From contig CBDCER010000003.1 of the NCBI GenBank assembly GCA_965215855.1, positions 2,728,001 through 2,792,000 on the forward strand: a DNA stretch of 64,000 bases, read 5' to 3'. The stretch is from J027 sp965215855 (lineage in GTDB: Bacteria > Chloroflexota > Anaerolineae > Aggregatilineales > J027). This document shows positions 18,046 through 25,720 of the stretch, one piece after another. The notes under the pieces are model-generated. The model was given only the letters and a program-made list of their open reading frames with translations. It made no database searches and was not told the origin of the DNA. Numbering within the stretch: the stretch's first letter is position 1; every line of letters starts with the position of its first letter. Both the position numbers and the translations under genes were made by a program.

Positions 18046-18435
18046 TCAATCTAAGAAACTTTTCAGCCACTTGAGCGCCTCTTTCTCCGACGTAAACAGC
18101 CGTGTAGGATAGCGCGGTTGAGAGGTTCTCATCCAAAAGTTCCCAATCATCTTGCTGAGAGGAGATTTGATCAACATTGCGACGGCCGTGATATGATGTC
18201 CGGCCTCCTCACTTGCAGCATACTGCCTGCCTTCGCGGGTAATGGATTTCATGGTTCTCAAGTCGGCCAGAATCGGATAGCTCTCTTTACCGAAACTAGC
18301 ATAAGACCCGATATTTTCTTGGATGTCGGCCAATGTCTGCTCGGCCCCAGGCATAATGATATTACGGATGATGCCATCTTCGCCCAGCCAGATACGGGCG
18401 GTACGGGTTTTGATAGGTTCAACTTGGTCGGACAT
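18046..18435 (-). CDS. Small STAS/SEC14-like protein
   Basis: A 129-residue protein without a clear catalytic motif. The alternation ARIWLGEDGIIRNIIMPGAEQTLADIQENI, followed by YPILADLRTMKSITREGRQYAAS and a C-terminal LFTSEKEALKWLKSFL helix, resembles small STAS- or SEC14-like proteins found next to histidine kinases. That resemblance is by eye and not firm. It lies 101 nt upstream of the PAS kinase and is probably the first gene of the same transcript, so it may act as a partner or switch protein of that system. Confidence 0.65.
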   Translation of the reverse strand: MSDQVEPIKTRTARIWLGEDGIIRNIIMPGAEQTLADIQENIGSYASFGKESYPILADLRTMKSITREGRQYAASEEAGHHITAVAMLIKSPLSKMIGNFWMRTSQPRYPTRLFTSEKEALKWLKSFLD

Positions 18436-18657
18436 GGCATACTTTCGAACTATGTTTTGGTGTCACTACAGACCTGACTGGGGCTTCAGAAAAGCCACTT
18501 GCCATGACTGATCAATATTTGACGGTTTGTGTATTCGACAAAAAATGCAAGGCAAAAGAATAGCAAACATGCTCAAACAATAGATCGCATGTTACACCAA
18601 TCCACTCCAATTTGAATATTTTCTTGTGGTAATTCCCAATCCTGAATCCCATAATAA

Positions 18658-18686
18658 ATTATACATAAAATAAGTATTGTCGACAA
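18658..18686 (-). promoter_or_regulatory. Promoter for the STAS-like gene and two-component operon
   Basis: On the minus strand: -35 TTGTCG (18686-18681), 17-nt spacer, -10 TATAAT (18663-18658). The -10 is perfect and the spacing ideal. The -35 lies inside a palindrome. Confidence 0.55.
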
Positions 18687-18687
18687 T
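18676..18687. promoter_or_regulatory. Palindromic operator candidate ATTGTCGACAAT
   Basis: A perfect 12-bp palindrome covers the -35 box of the minus-strand promoter. A bound dimeric regulator would block RNA polymerase. A partial half-site, TCGACAAA, occurs near 18535-18542. Confidence 0.45.
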
Positions 18688-18735
18688 GAAAGAATTGTGA
18701 AATTGTGCAAATGGTTCAAAGCGACTAGGTTGAGT

Positions 18736-21700
18736 TTAGGCCACCAAGTCAACCAATGGCAGTGTGAAACAGAAAATTGAGCCGCCGTGGGGGTTGTCCT
18801 CAATCCAGATTATGCCACCGTGTGCCTCGACTGCCAACCGGCAAAATGTCAACCCTAATCCAGTACCCTGGCGTCGCCCACGCCGCCCTTCGACCTGAGC
18901 ATAACGATCAAATAGACTTGATTTGTATTCGTCGGGAATGCCGGGGCCGGTGTCAATAACCTGAACTATCAGGCTGGGTATGCTGCCAACGGGATCGAGC
19001 AAGCTGGCTCTGATGGTCACTTTGCCCTTGCTGGGGGTGAACTTTATGGCATTATCGACCAAATTGAGCAATATGCGTTCAACCTTTTCCGCATCAACAT
19101 CCAGCTGCGGTAGGTTTTTCGGGATTTCTTGTAGCAGTTTCACTTCCATTTCCTGGGCTAGCGGTCCCAGTTCCTCCAAAATCGTGGTGACGATGTTGTT
19201 TAGGCTGGCGGGTTCAAGTTCTAAGGTAATGGTGCCATTTTCCATCTTGGCGATATCAAGTAGTGAGTTCACCAGATTCAAGAGCTTGCGAACTGCACGA
19301 CCAGCATTGGCAGTGGTTTGGTGCATGATATCCCGTGTGGATATTTCACTGCTGGCGGCAAGATTGTCGATTAGTTTCAGGCCGGCGTTAACGGCGGTGA
19401 GCGGGCTACGCAAATCGTGAATAATCATGCTATACAAGTCTTCGCGAGCCTGTTTGAGTTCCTGTTCTTCGGTGACATCCACAAAAACCATCAACCAACC
19501 GATGACTGCGCCTTGTTGGTCTTTGACGGCAACGTCGGCGCGATCCAGGAAGCGTTGTTGGCCGCCCTGGATACGGCTATATAGATGGCGACTGCCGTCC
19601 GGTTCCCATTTGCCGCTTCGAAGCCCCATGCACCATTGATGGAGGGTATGGGCTTCAATGCCGAATTCTTGGGCGAGATATAGGAAATTTTCGGCTGGGT
19701 AGCCAATCAGCGATGCTGGATCAATGTTCAGCAGTTGCCCTACTCGTGGGTTTGCCAACCGAACAACACCATCGGTATCGACCAGTACAATGCCCTCCTT
19801 CATACTATCGAGGATGGTTTGCAGGCGATCACGGTTGGCCTCGATACGTTGAATCAGGCGGGCGTTTTCCATTGCAATGCGAATTTGAGCGCCGACCTGC
19901 ATAACGAATATCATGTCTTCATCGCCAAAACAATTGGGGGTATCGCTTTCTAAGGTAAGTGCGCCAATGACCGAGACATCGTCCAAAATCGGCACACTGA
20001 GCATGGCACGCGTTGCCTCATTTAGGGGAACGAAACGGGCATTGGTTTGTACGTCGCGGATAATGGTGGCATCGGCTGTTTTCAAAACATGCCGGGTGAT
20101 TTCGACAATCTCATCCGTTGAGTCTGTGCCAAGTGTGGCAGCCAGGATGAAATCTTTGTCTTTATCATCTTTCAAGGCTAATAAACCAGCTTGTGCGCCA
20201 GTGCCTTCTGCGGCTCGGCGTAGGACCTGTTGCCCAATTTCGCTCAGAGAAATGCGTGATGAGAATAGTTCGTGACCCAGTGCTTCTAGCAAGGAAAGCT
20301 GTCCGACCCGGCGGCTGAGGGCGGTGTCGATATGGCTATAGAGACGGGCATTGACGATGGCGAGAGCGGCTTGATTGGCATAAGTCTGTAAAACTTCGAT
20401 GTCTTCGTCGCTCTGGCGATGAGGTGTATCGTAATAAACGACCAGCACGCCGAGCGCCTCTTCGGCATTCTGCAACATAACCTCTACCCAGGCACGTTTG
20501 CCTTCACGATCCATGATTTCATTTAACTGTTCGGAATGAGCATCGCGGTGAACGTCGAATATCACAACGGGTTGTTGATGCGCTTCCAGGTTGCCGCGCC
20601 TAGTAATTAGTGGTAGAGGTGGATCGTCCAGAAAAGCTTCACTCAAGCCTTCATGACGCAATAAGTCCAAAACCTGTCGAGTGTCATCACGCCAAGCGTA
20701 AATGGCGGCGGCCTCGGCCCCAACAGCCTGGCGTGCAAAGCTGACGATATGGTCTAGGACACGTTGATAATTCAGGGTACTGCTGAGTTCGGCGCTGATG
20801 CGCGTCAGTGTTCGTAGTTGGGTGACGCGATTGCGGGCTTTTTCATAAAGTTGGGCGCTGTCCAATGCCATGCCGGATTGAGCCGCGATGGTCGATAGTA
20901 ATTGTTGATCTTGGGGCGTAAATTGGTGTGTATCATCGTCTGCTGCGACGACGATGGCCCCGATAGTTTGATCGGAGGTTTGAATGGGTGCGCCCATCCA
21001 AGCATAAGATGACAAATTGTCGGGGACGATGCCGATCTTAACCGCATGGTCGATAATATATTTGGAGATGTGGCTGGCGACTTTCTCGGATGGGTGCTGA
21101 ATTTCATAAACAACTGAGGGTAAATTAATGCGGCGACCAGCACGTATGTGGATTGGAATGGCGATGCGCTCTTGGATTGGATCGTAGAGTGCAACGGCAA
21201 AGTTGCTGACCTCTAGTAAAGATGCCACCTGGAGATACAATACTTCCAGCAAGGATGCCATATTCAGGTTGGTCCGCATGGCATTGCTGATGGTTGCCAG
21301 GGTGGAAAGGTCGCGAACTTGCTGTTCGTATAGGTGTTGGGTTCGGCTTAGACCATAGATGCCAACGATGATGACCCCAATGCCGATGCTGACCAGACCA
21401 AAGGTTAATGATGAAATGGCCGTGTAGACGACGCTGCCCAAGATGCCGAATGGAACAGGAACCAGCAAGACGCCGACTAGTGATTGCCAGTTGAGGCGAA
21501 CGACCTCGCCAAACATGGGTCCCTGGCGACCTCGTACATAGATTAACAGCAAGGTTAAGTAAACAGCCAAACAGGTGGTCATGAAACCCAAAACTGGAAG
21601 CACATCATTTGTTTCAAAGTGATCTAGGGGGAGGTTGCCGTCTAGTTGTTGGTAGATCCAGCCGCCAATTGCCAACCCCAATACTAACTGACCTACAGTG

Positions 21701-22062
21701 CGAATGGCCGGACTCCAGACGTTACGAAGTAACATGCCCCAGTCTCGCCAATAGTGGCGTGTGGTCTCGCGCAACAATACACCGAGGAAAGCCCCAATGG
21801 CTACGGCCCAAAGTGCATTGCCAGAATCGCCAGGTGTTGCCAGCATCAGATAGGCCATGATGCCGACGACATGTGCGCCGTTGATTTCCCCCTGGCTGAA
21901 GGTCAATCCAAAGTTGACCACGAAAGCAGTCAGCGCCACAATGGTCAGCCACAGCCCCCAGGAATCTGAAGGCACGGATGGAGGTGATACAACCAATAGT
22001 AAGAGGGCCAGGAAGCCGGCACCCCAACTGATTATTGCGGCCTGGCGTTGATTGATAGCCAT
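18736..22062 (-). CDS. Large membrane histidine kinase (membrane domain, three GAFs, PAS)
   Basis: An 1108-residue sensor kinase. Residues 1-245 contain about eight hydrophobic helices with no recognised ligand domain. Three GAF domains follow at about 260-410, 420-590 and 600-760, each ending in the usual helix with SGMALDSAQLY-like sequence. A PAS domain is at about 765-870 (ILDSMKEGIVLVDTDGVVRL). The HisKA box is MIIHDLRSPLTAV (His882), and the HATPase has LVDNAIKF, DTGPGIP and GTGLGLTF. It is likely to sense membrane and small-molecule cues and to phosphorylate an unlinked regulator, because no receiver gene is next to it. AGGAATGG precedes the ATG, and a good promoter lies 40 nt upstream. 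Confidence 0.92.
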   Translation of the reverse strand: MAINQRQAAIISWGAGFLALLLLVVSPPSVPSDSWGLWLTIVALTAFVVNFGLTFSQGEINGAHVVGIMAYLMLATPGDSGNALWAVAIGAFLGVLLRETTRHYWRDWGMLLRNVWSPAIRTVGQLVLGLAIGGWIYQQLDGNLPLDHFETNDVLPVLGFMTTCLAVYLTLLLIYVRGRQGPMFGEVVRLNWQSLVGVLLVPVPFGILGSVVYTAISSLTFGLVSIGIGVIIVGIYGLSRTQHLYEQQVRDLSTLATISNAMRTNLNMASLLEVLYLQVASLLEVSNFAVALYDPIQERIAIPIHIRAGRRINLPSVVYEIQHPSEKVASHISKYIIDHAVKIGIVPDNLSSYAWMGAPIQTSDQTIGAIVVAADDDTHQFTPQDQQLLSTIAAQSGMALDSAQLYEKARNRVTQLRTLTRISAELSSTLNYQRVLDHIVSFARQAVGAEAAAIYAWRDDTRQVLDLLRHEGLSEAFLDDPPLPLITRRGNLEAHQQPVVIFDVHRDAHSEQLNEIMDREGKRAWVEVMLQNAEEALGVLVVYYDTPHRQSDEDIEVLQTYANQAALAIVNARLYSHIDTALSRRVGQLSLLEALGHELFSSRISLSEIGQQVLRRAAEGTGAQAGLLALKDDKDKDFILAATLGTDSTDEIVEITRHVLKTADATIIRDVQTNARFVPLNEATRAMLSVPILDDVSVIGALTLESDTPNCFGDEDMIFVMQVGAQIRIAMENARLIQRIEANRDRLQTILDSMKEGIVLVDTDGVVRLANPRVGQLLNIDPASLIGYPAENFLYLAQEFGIEAHTLHQWCMGLRSGKWEPDGSRHLYSRIQGGQQRFLDRADVAVKDQQGAVIGWLMVFVDVTEEQELKQAREDLYSMIIHDLRSPLTAVNAGLKLIDNLAASSEISTRDIMHQTTANAGRAVRKLLNLVNSLLDIAKMENGTITLELEPASLNNIVTTILEELGPLAQEMEVKLLQEIPKNLPQLDVDAEKVERILLNLVDNAIKFTPSKGKVTIRASLLDPVGSIPSLIVQVIDTGPGIPDEYKSSLFDRYAQVEGRRGRRQGTGLGLTFCRLAVEAHGGIIWIEDNPHGGSIFCFTLPLVDLVA

Positions 22063-22108
22063 TAGATTGCCATTCCTGGATCGTTAATGATTTATTAAGA
22101 TCGTAAAG

Positions 22109-22137
22109 ATGCTAATGTAGAATTTATTTTCTGTCAA
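22109..22137 (-). promoter_or_regulatory. Promoter of the large histidine kinase
   Basis: On the minus strand: -35 TTGACA (22137-22132), 17-nt spacer, -10 TAGCAT (22114-22109). The -35 is perfect. It overlaps the -35 of the divergent plus-strand promoter. Confidence 0.6.
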
Positions 22138-22159
22138 GTTTCGTGTTTCACCCTATAAT
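22131..22159 (+). promoter_or_regulatory. Promoter of the ConA-like/hydrolase operon
   Basis: -35 CTGTCA (22131-22136), 17-nt spacer, -10 TATAAT (22154-22159). Its position means an ATG at 22143 cannot be the start of the first gene, which supports ATG 22188. Confidence 0.6.
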
Positions 22160-22187
22160 CATATCCAGAACAAAGGATGTCAACTCC

Positions 22188-22940
22188 ATGTATGCATGGG
22201 ATGTTTTAACAATTGGCGACGGTTGCCTGGAGACAAGCTCGCAAACTCACTATTGCAAAATTGGCCCATGCGATGACAAAACGTATCACAACGCCCAAAT
22301 CTATGACTATGCCGGACTGCGACGAGGTTTCTATCCCTGGCGTCCCCCGTTGCGCTTGCAAGTGCGAGCCTGGGCATCGCATGGCAATGACCAATTGCGT
22401 GGTACAGCAGGATTTGGCTTCTGGAATCAGCCTTATATACCAGGGCAGTGGTCTGTGCAATTGCCGCGAGCGGTCTGGTTCTTTTTTGCATCGCCGCCAA
22501 ACGATATGGCATTGGCAAGAGGTGTTCCGGGCTATGGATGGAAGGCGGCCACGTTCGATGCTTCTCAGTGGCGATTTAGGGCATTGCTGCCGTTTGCACC
22601 GTTGGGATTTTTTCTGATGCGGATTCCGGCACTCTATCATCGTTTGTGGCCGGTTGGGCAGCAATCTCTCGGTGTTTCTGAAGCATTGTTGCCCGTTGAT
22701 CTGGCAGAACCCCACACTTACGAATTGATCTGGCGTCCGAAGAGCGTTCAGTTTTTTGTAGATGACCGCCTCGCGCATTATGCGCCCATTGCTCCCAAGG
22801 GGCCGTTGGGCTTCATCGCCTGGCTCGATAATCAATATGCTATTGTGACACCGCAGGGGCAATTTGGTTCGGGCTATATCGCAGTTGAAGAAGCGCAATG
22901 GCTGGCGCTAGAATCCATTTATATTGAACCAATCAATTAA
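22188..22940 (+). CDS. Concanavalin A-like (GH16-like fold) protein of unknown function
   Basis: A 250-residue protein without a signal peptide or membrane segment. Its strand pattern and phrases such as LRLQVRAWASHGNDQLRGTA, GFGFWNQPYIPG and HTYELIWRPKSVQFFVDD match the jelly-roll fold of family 16 glycosidases and related lectins, in which the last motif is a strand before a Gly-rich turn (GPLGFIAWLDNQYA). The catalytic E-x-D-x-E of active GH16 enzymes is not visible, so it may be a binding protein. ATG 22188 is chosen because AAAGGA precedes it and the promoter lies just upstream. It is followed 12 nt later by the hydrolase gene. Confidence 0.6.
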   Translation: MYAWDVLTIGDGCLETSSQTHYCKIGPCDDKTYHNAQIYDYAGLRRGFYPWRPPLRLQVRAWASHGNDQLRGTAGFGFWNQPYIPGQWSVQLPRAVWFFFASPPNDMALARGVPGYGWKAATFDASQWRFRALLPFAPLGFFLMRIPALYHRLWPVGQQSLGVSEALLPVDLAEPHTYELIWRPKSVQFFVDDRLAHYAPIAPKGPLGFIAWLDNQYAIVTPQGQFGSGYIAVEEAQWLALESIYIEPIN

Positions 22941-22952
22941 GGAGCAATTTTG

Positions 22953-24128
22953 ATGCGAAAACTGTTTTTTATTGGCCTGATCGTGAGTCTGTTATTGATG
23001 GGCAGTTCGACCGCAGCCCAGCGCCCGGATGCACCTGTCTATGCCGAGCGCGGCCCTTTTTCGGTCGGGACTACCGAACTCCAAATTGAAAACGGTGATT
23101 ATCCGTTGGATGTCACGCTCTGGTATCCTGCGCTAAATTCGGAAGGTCTTGAAGAGACAGTGATCTATCAGGTACAGATTGCACAGATCGAGGGTCGGGC
23201 GTTGCGGGATGGCGAGCCGAATGTTGACGCTGGTCCTTTTCCTCTGATTGTCTTCTCACATGGGATGGGCGGGTTTCGTATACAAAGCACTTTTTATACG
23301 GAACATCTGGCATCCTATGGGTTTGTTGTTGTAGCTGCTGACCACCCGGGTAGCACATTGTTTGATTTGGCTGGCTCCTCAGCCGCAGAAGGCGTTTTAC
23401 AGAGCTTTGCATTGCGTCCCTGGGAAGTGTTGCGACAAATTGAATTTGTCGAGAGCTTGAATGCTGGCGATGAACGCTTCGCCGGAATGGTGGATATAGA
23501 CAATATAGTGGTTACCGGTCATTCCTTTGGTGGCTATACTACGATTGCGGCGGGTGGCGCACAACTTGATACAGCTATCCTGGATGCCGCCTGTGAGGAA
23601 GGCCAGGAAGGGAGTTTAGCTTGCATGACTGGCGAGACGCTCGAAACGATGGCACGCTTGCGTGGGCTGGATAGTGTCCCGGAAGGATTATGGCCTGCAA
23701 CCACCGATCCCCGTATCAAGGCGTTGGTTCCACTCGCACCAGCCGCGGCCCCGCTTTTTGGCGAACACGGGTTGGCAGCGGTGTCTATACCGACCATGAT
23801 TCTTGTCGGCTCGGCAGATGACGTGACGGTCCCTGAAAACGACGCTTATGTCATGTACGAGCAAATCAGCAGCCCAGATAAAGCCCTGGTGGTTTTTGAG
23901 AACGCTGGACATTATGTTTTTGTGTTTGAGTGTACTGATGTGGCGATTCGGTTTGGATTCTTCGATAGATGTTCCGATGATGTCTGGGATATGCAACGCG
24001 CGCACGATCTGACGAATCATATGGTCACGGCTTTTCTGCTGGCTACAATCAATGGCAATGTAGATGCCGCTGGCATGTTGGAACCGGAACTGGTCGATTT
24101 CATCGGTGTTCGCTACGAGAGGAACTGA
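22953..24128 (+). CDS. Secreted alpha/beta hydrolase, PAF-acetylhydrolase/dienelactone-hydrolase-like
   Basis: A 391-residue exported hydrolase. It starts with a signal peptide (MRKLFFIGLIVSLLLMGSS, cleavage near TAA-Q). The fold marks are LDVTLWYPA, IVFSHGMGGFR, YGFVVVAADHPGS and the nucleophile elbow GHSFGGY. The acid is probably in ILVGSADDVTVPEN and the histidine in ENAGHYVFVF. This is the arrangement of platelet-activating-factor acetylhydrolase-like esterases; the true substrate is unknown. GGAG at 22941-22944, directly after the previous stop, sits 8 nt before ATG 22953. The next gene begins right after its stop codon. Confidence 0.85.
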   Translation: MRKLFFIGLIVSLLLMGSSTAAQRPDAPVYAERGPFSVGTTELQIENGDYPLDVTLWYPALNSEGLEETVIYQVQIAQIEGRALRDGEPNVDAGPFPLIVFSHGMGGFRIQSTFYTEHLASYGFVVVAADHPGSTLFDLAGSSAAEGVLQSFALRPWEVLRQIEFVESLNAGDERFAGMVDIDNIVVTGHSFGGYTTIAAGGAQLDTAILDAACEEGQEGSLACMTGETLETMARLRGLDSVPEGLWPATTDPRIKALVPLAPAAAPLFGEHGLAAVSIPTMILVGSADDVTVPENDAYVMYEQISSPDKALVVFENAGHYVFVFECTDVAIRFGFFDRCSDDVWDMQRAHDLTNHMVTAFLLATINGNVDAAGMLEPELVDFIGVRYERN

Positions 24129-24129
24129 T

Positions 24130-24930
24130 TTGTCGCGCATTATTGCACTGATCGCTGACCAATCGCTGAAAGATCATACTTTGCATATTGCCCAGACGGT
24201 ATCCGCCGACATCATCTGGCAGGTGGAGCTGCGGGGTGTAGTCAAGATGGTGGCCGAGGTGCGCCCACTGGTGATATTGGTCGATTTGCACGATGAGAAA
24301 TCGGGTTGGTCGGATATCGTCTGGGCATTGAAGACCAATCCGGCCACTCGGCGGCTGGCGATTCTAGGGTTTTTACGGACTGATAACACGACACTTCATA
24401 CTCAGGCAGCTGGCGTGGGCTGCGATGATGTTCTGGATCTGAGCCAAATGTCATTCGATAAACTGATGTCACGTATACAGATTCATATGCGCGACACCGA
24501 TTCCGTGTTGCAGGCGGCGCTGGCGGAAGCGGCCCAACAACCATTGCCTACATTGGTTCATCAAGGGTTGCAAGAATTCAATGCAGGCGCGTATTATGAA
24601 GCGCATGAGACTCTCGAACAAGCTTGGATGGATGAACATGGCCCCATACGCAATATGTACCGGGGTATTTTGCAGATTGCAGTGGCTTATTATCATATTC
24701 AAAGGCAGAATTATCGGGGAGCTTTGAAGATGTTTTTGCGCTCCTTACAATGGTTGGATCCCCTGCCAGATATTTGCCAGGGAGTGAACATTGGCCGTAT
24801 GCGAAACGAGGCTCGCCAGGCGCGGCTGGCAATGGAACGCCTGGGTGCAGCGCGTATCAGCGAATTCGACCAAGGTTTGTTGAAACCTATCATCTATGAT
24901 CCGTCTCTTGTACGGAAGGGCACCGAATGA
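24130..24930 (+). CDS. Receiver-like domain fused to DUF309
   Basis: A 266-residue protein. Residues 1-125 have the alternation of a response-regulator receiver (IIALIADQSLKDHTLHIAQ, LVILVDLHDEKSGWSDIVWAL, LAILGFL, DDVLDLSQM), but the acidic pocket is degenerate. The C-terminal part from about 140 is a DUF309 helical domain (FNAGAYYEAHETLEQAWMD, YRGILQIAVAYYHIQRQNYRGA) with the conserved H-E pair. DUF309 function is unknown. The TTG start is supported by AGAGGA about 7 nt upstream, at the end of the hydrolase gene. Its last four bases overlap the FabL-like gene (ATGA), implying translational coupling. Confidence 0.8.
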   Translation: MSRIIALIADQSLKDHTLHIAQTVSADIIWQVELRGVVKMVAEVRPLVILVDLHDEKSGWSDIVWALKTNPATRRLAILGFLRTDNTTLHTQAAGVGCDDVLDLSQMSFDKLMSRIQIHMRDTDSVLQAALAEAAQQPLPTLVHQGLQEFNAGAYYEAHETLEQAWMDEHGPIRNMYRGILQIAVAYYHIQRQNYRGALKMFLRSLQWLDPLPDICQGVNIGRMRNEARQARLAMERLGAARISEFDQGLLKPIIYDPSLVRKGTE

Positions 24931-25715
24931 CACAGTCATATTATGCAGAGCGTTTTGCGGGCAAGATAGCCCTCATCACTGGTAGTGGGCGCGGGATTGG
25001 GAAGGTTATTGCGCTTCGTTTGGCGGCAGAGGGAGCCGATATCGTCGTGAATTATTTTCGTAACCGTGCGCCTGCCGAGCAAACTGCCGCTGAGATTCAG
25101 GAACTCGGACGCCGCGCTATCGTGGTGAAGGCGAATGTGGCGGAGGAACAGGGGCTTGACACGCTGTTTGGGGTTGTTGGTGATGAATTTGGCGGCCTTG
25201 ATATTCTGATTAACAATGCGGCGTCGGGCTATAACCGCCCGGTGATGGAGCAGCGTGTTAAAGGTTGGGACTGGACCATGAACATCAATGCACGGTCGGC
25301 GCTATTCGCGGCCCAACATGCGGTTCCTTTGATGGAAGCGCGAGGCGGGGGATATGTTGTTAATATGTCGAGTATTGGCGCTCATCGTGTGTTGCCGGAG
25401 TATGTGGTCGTTGGAGCCTCTAAGGCTGCATTGGAAGCCGTGACGCGCTATTTGGCAGTAGAACTGGCTCCTCGGAAAATTGTGGTCAATGCGGTTTCTG
25501 CCGGACCAGTATTGACAGACGCCATGAAACATTTCCCGCAAATGCGCGAGGTGATGGAAGAGCGATTTGGGGAAATGGCGGCATTCACGCCCGTTGGGCG
25601 CAACCTGATTTCTGAGGATATTGCCGGACTGGTGGCCTTCTTGTGTACACCGGATGCTGCGATGTTGTGTGGTCAGGTCATCCTGGTGGATGGCGGTTTG
25701 ACGCTGCGTTTTTAA
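24927..25715 (+). CDS. fabL: Enoyl-ACP reductase of the FabL type (SDR family)
   Basis: A 262-residue short-chain dehydrogenase. NAD(P)-binding GSGRGIGK lies at about 18-25 and NNAAS at about 96. The catalytic residues are S in VVNMSSIGA and Y-(6 residues)-K in EYVVVGASKAALEAVTRYLAVELAP. The Tyr-x6-Lys spacing is the one used by FabI and FabL enoyl reductases; ordinary SDRs such as FabG have Tyr-x3-Lys. The C-terminus (GQVILVDGGLTLRF) is also FabL-like. The likely reaction is reduction of trans-2-enoyl-ACP to acyl-ACP in fatty-acid synthesis. Other unclassified SDR functions cannot be excluded. It overlaps the DUF309 gene by 4 nt and ends 5 nt before a convergent gene. Confidence 0.8.
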   Translation: MTQSYYAERFAGKIALITGSGRGIGKVIALRLAAEGADIVVNYFRNRAPAEQTAAEIQELGRRAIVVKANVAEEQGLDTLFGVVGDEFGGLDILINNAASGYNRPVMEQRVKGWDWTMNINARSALFAAQHAVPLMEARGGGYVVNMSSIGAHRVLPEYVVVGASKAALEAVTRYLAVELAPRKIVVNAVSAGPVLTDAMKHFPQMREVMEERFGEMAAFTPVGRNLISEDIAGLVAFLCTPDAAMLCGQVILVDGGLTLRF

Positions 25716-25720
25716 CCACC

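Larger units (their letters stand above)
18436..18735. other. 300-nt AT-rich gap between two signalling transcription units
   Basis: This gap holds a well-formed minus-strand promoter (18658-18686) and a 12-bp palindrome (18676-18687). The leader from that promoter to the STAS-like gene would be about 210 nt; I see no obvious riboswitch, and no convincing open frame in it. Confidence 0.5.

Noticed and set aside
18573..18803. Minus-strand frame in the gap after the large histidine kinase
   Set aside because: It starts inside the kinase gene in another frame and runs across the promoter region; a hydrophobic stretch in it follows from AT-rich DNA.
22206..22898. Minus-strand frame opposite the ConA-like gene
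   Set aside because: Basic, Cys-rich shadow sequence with no ribosome binding site; the plus-strand gene has a promoter, a ribosome binding site and an operon context.
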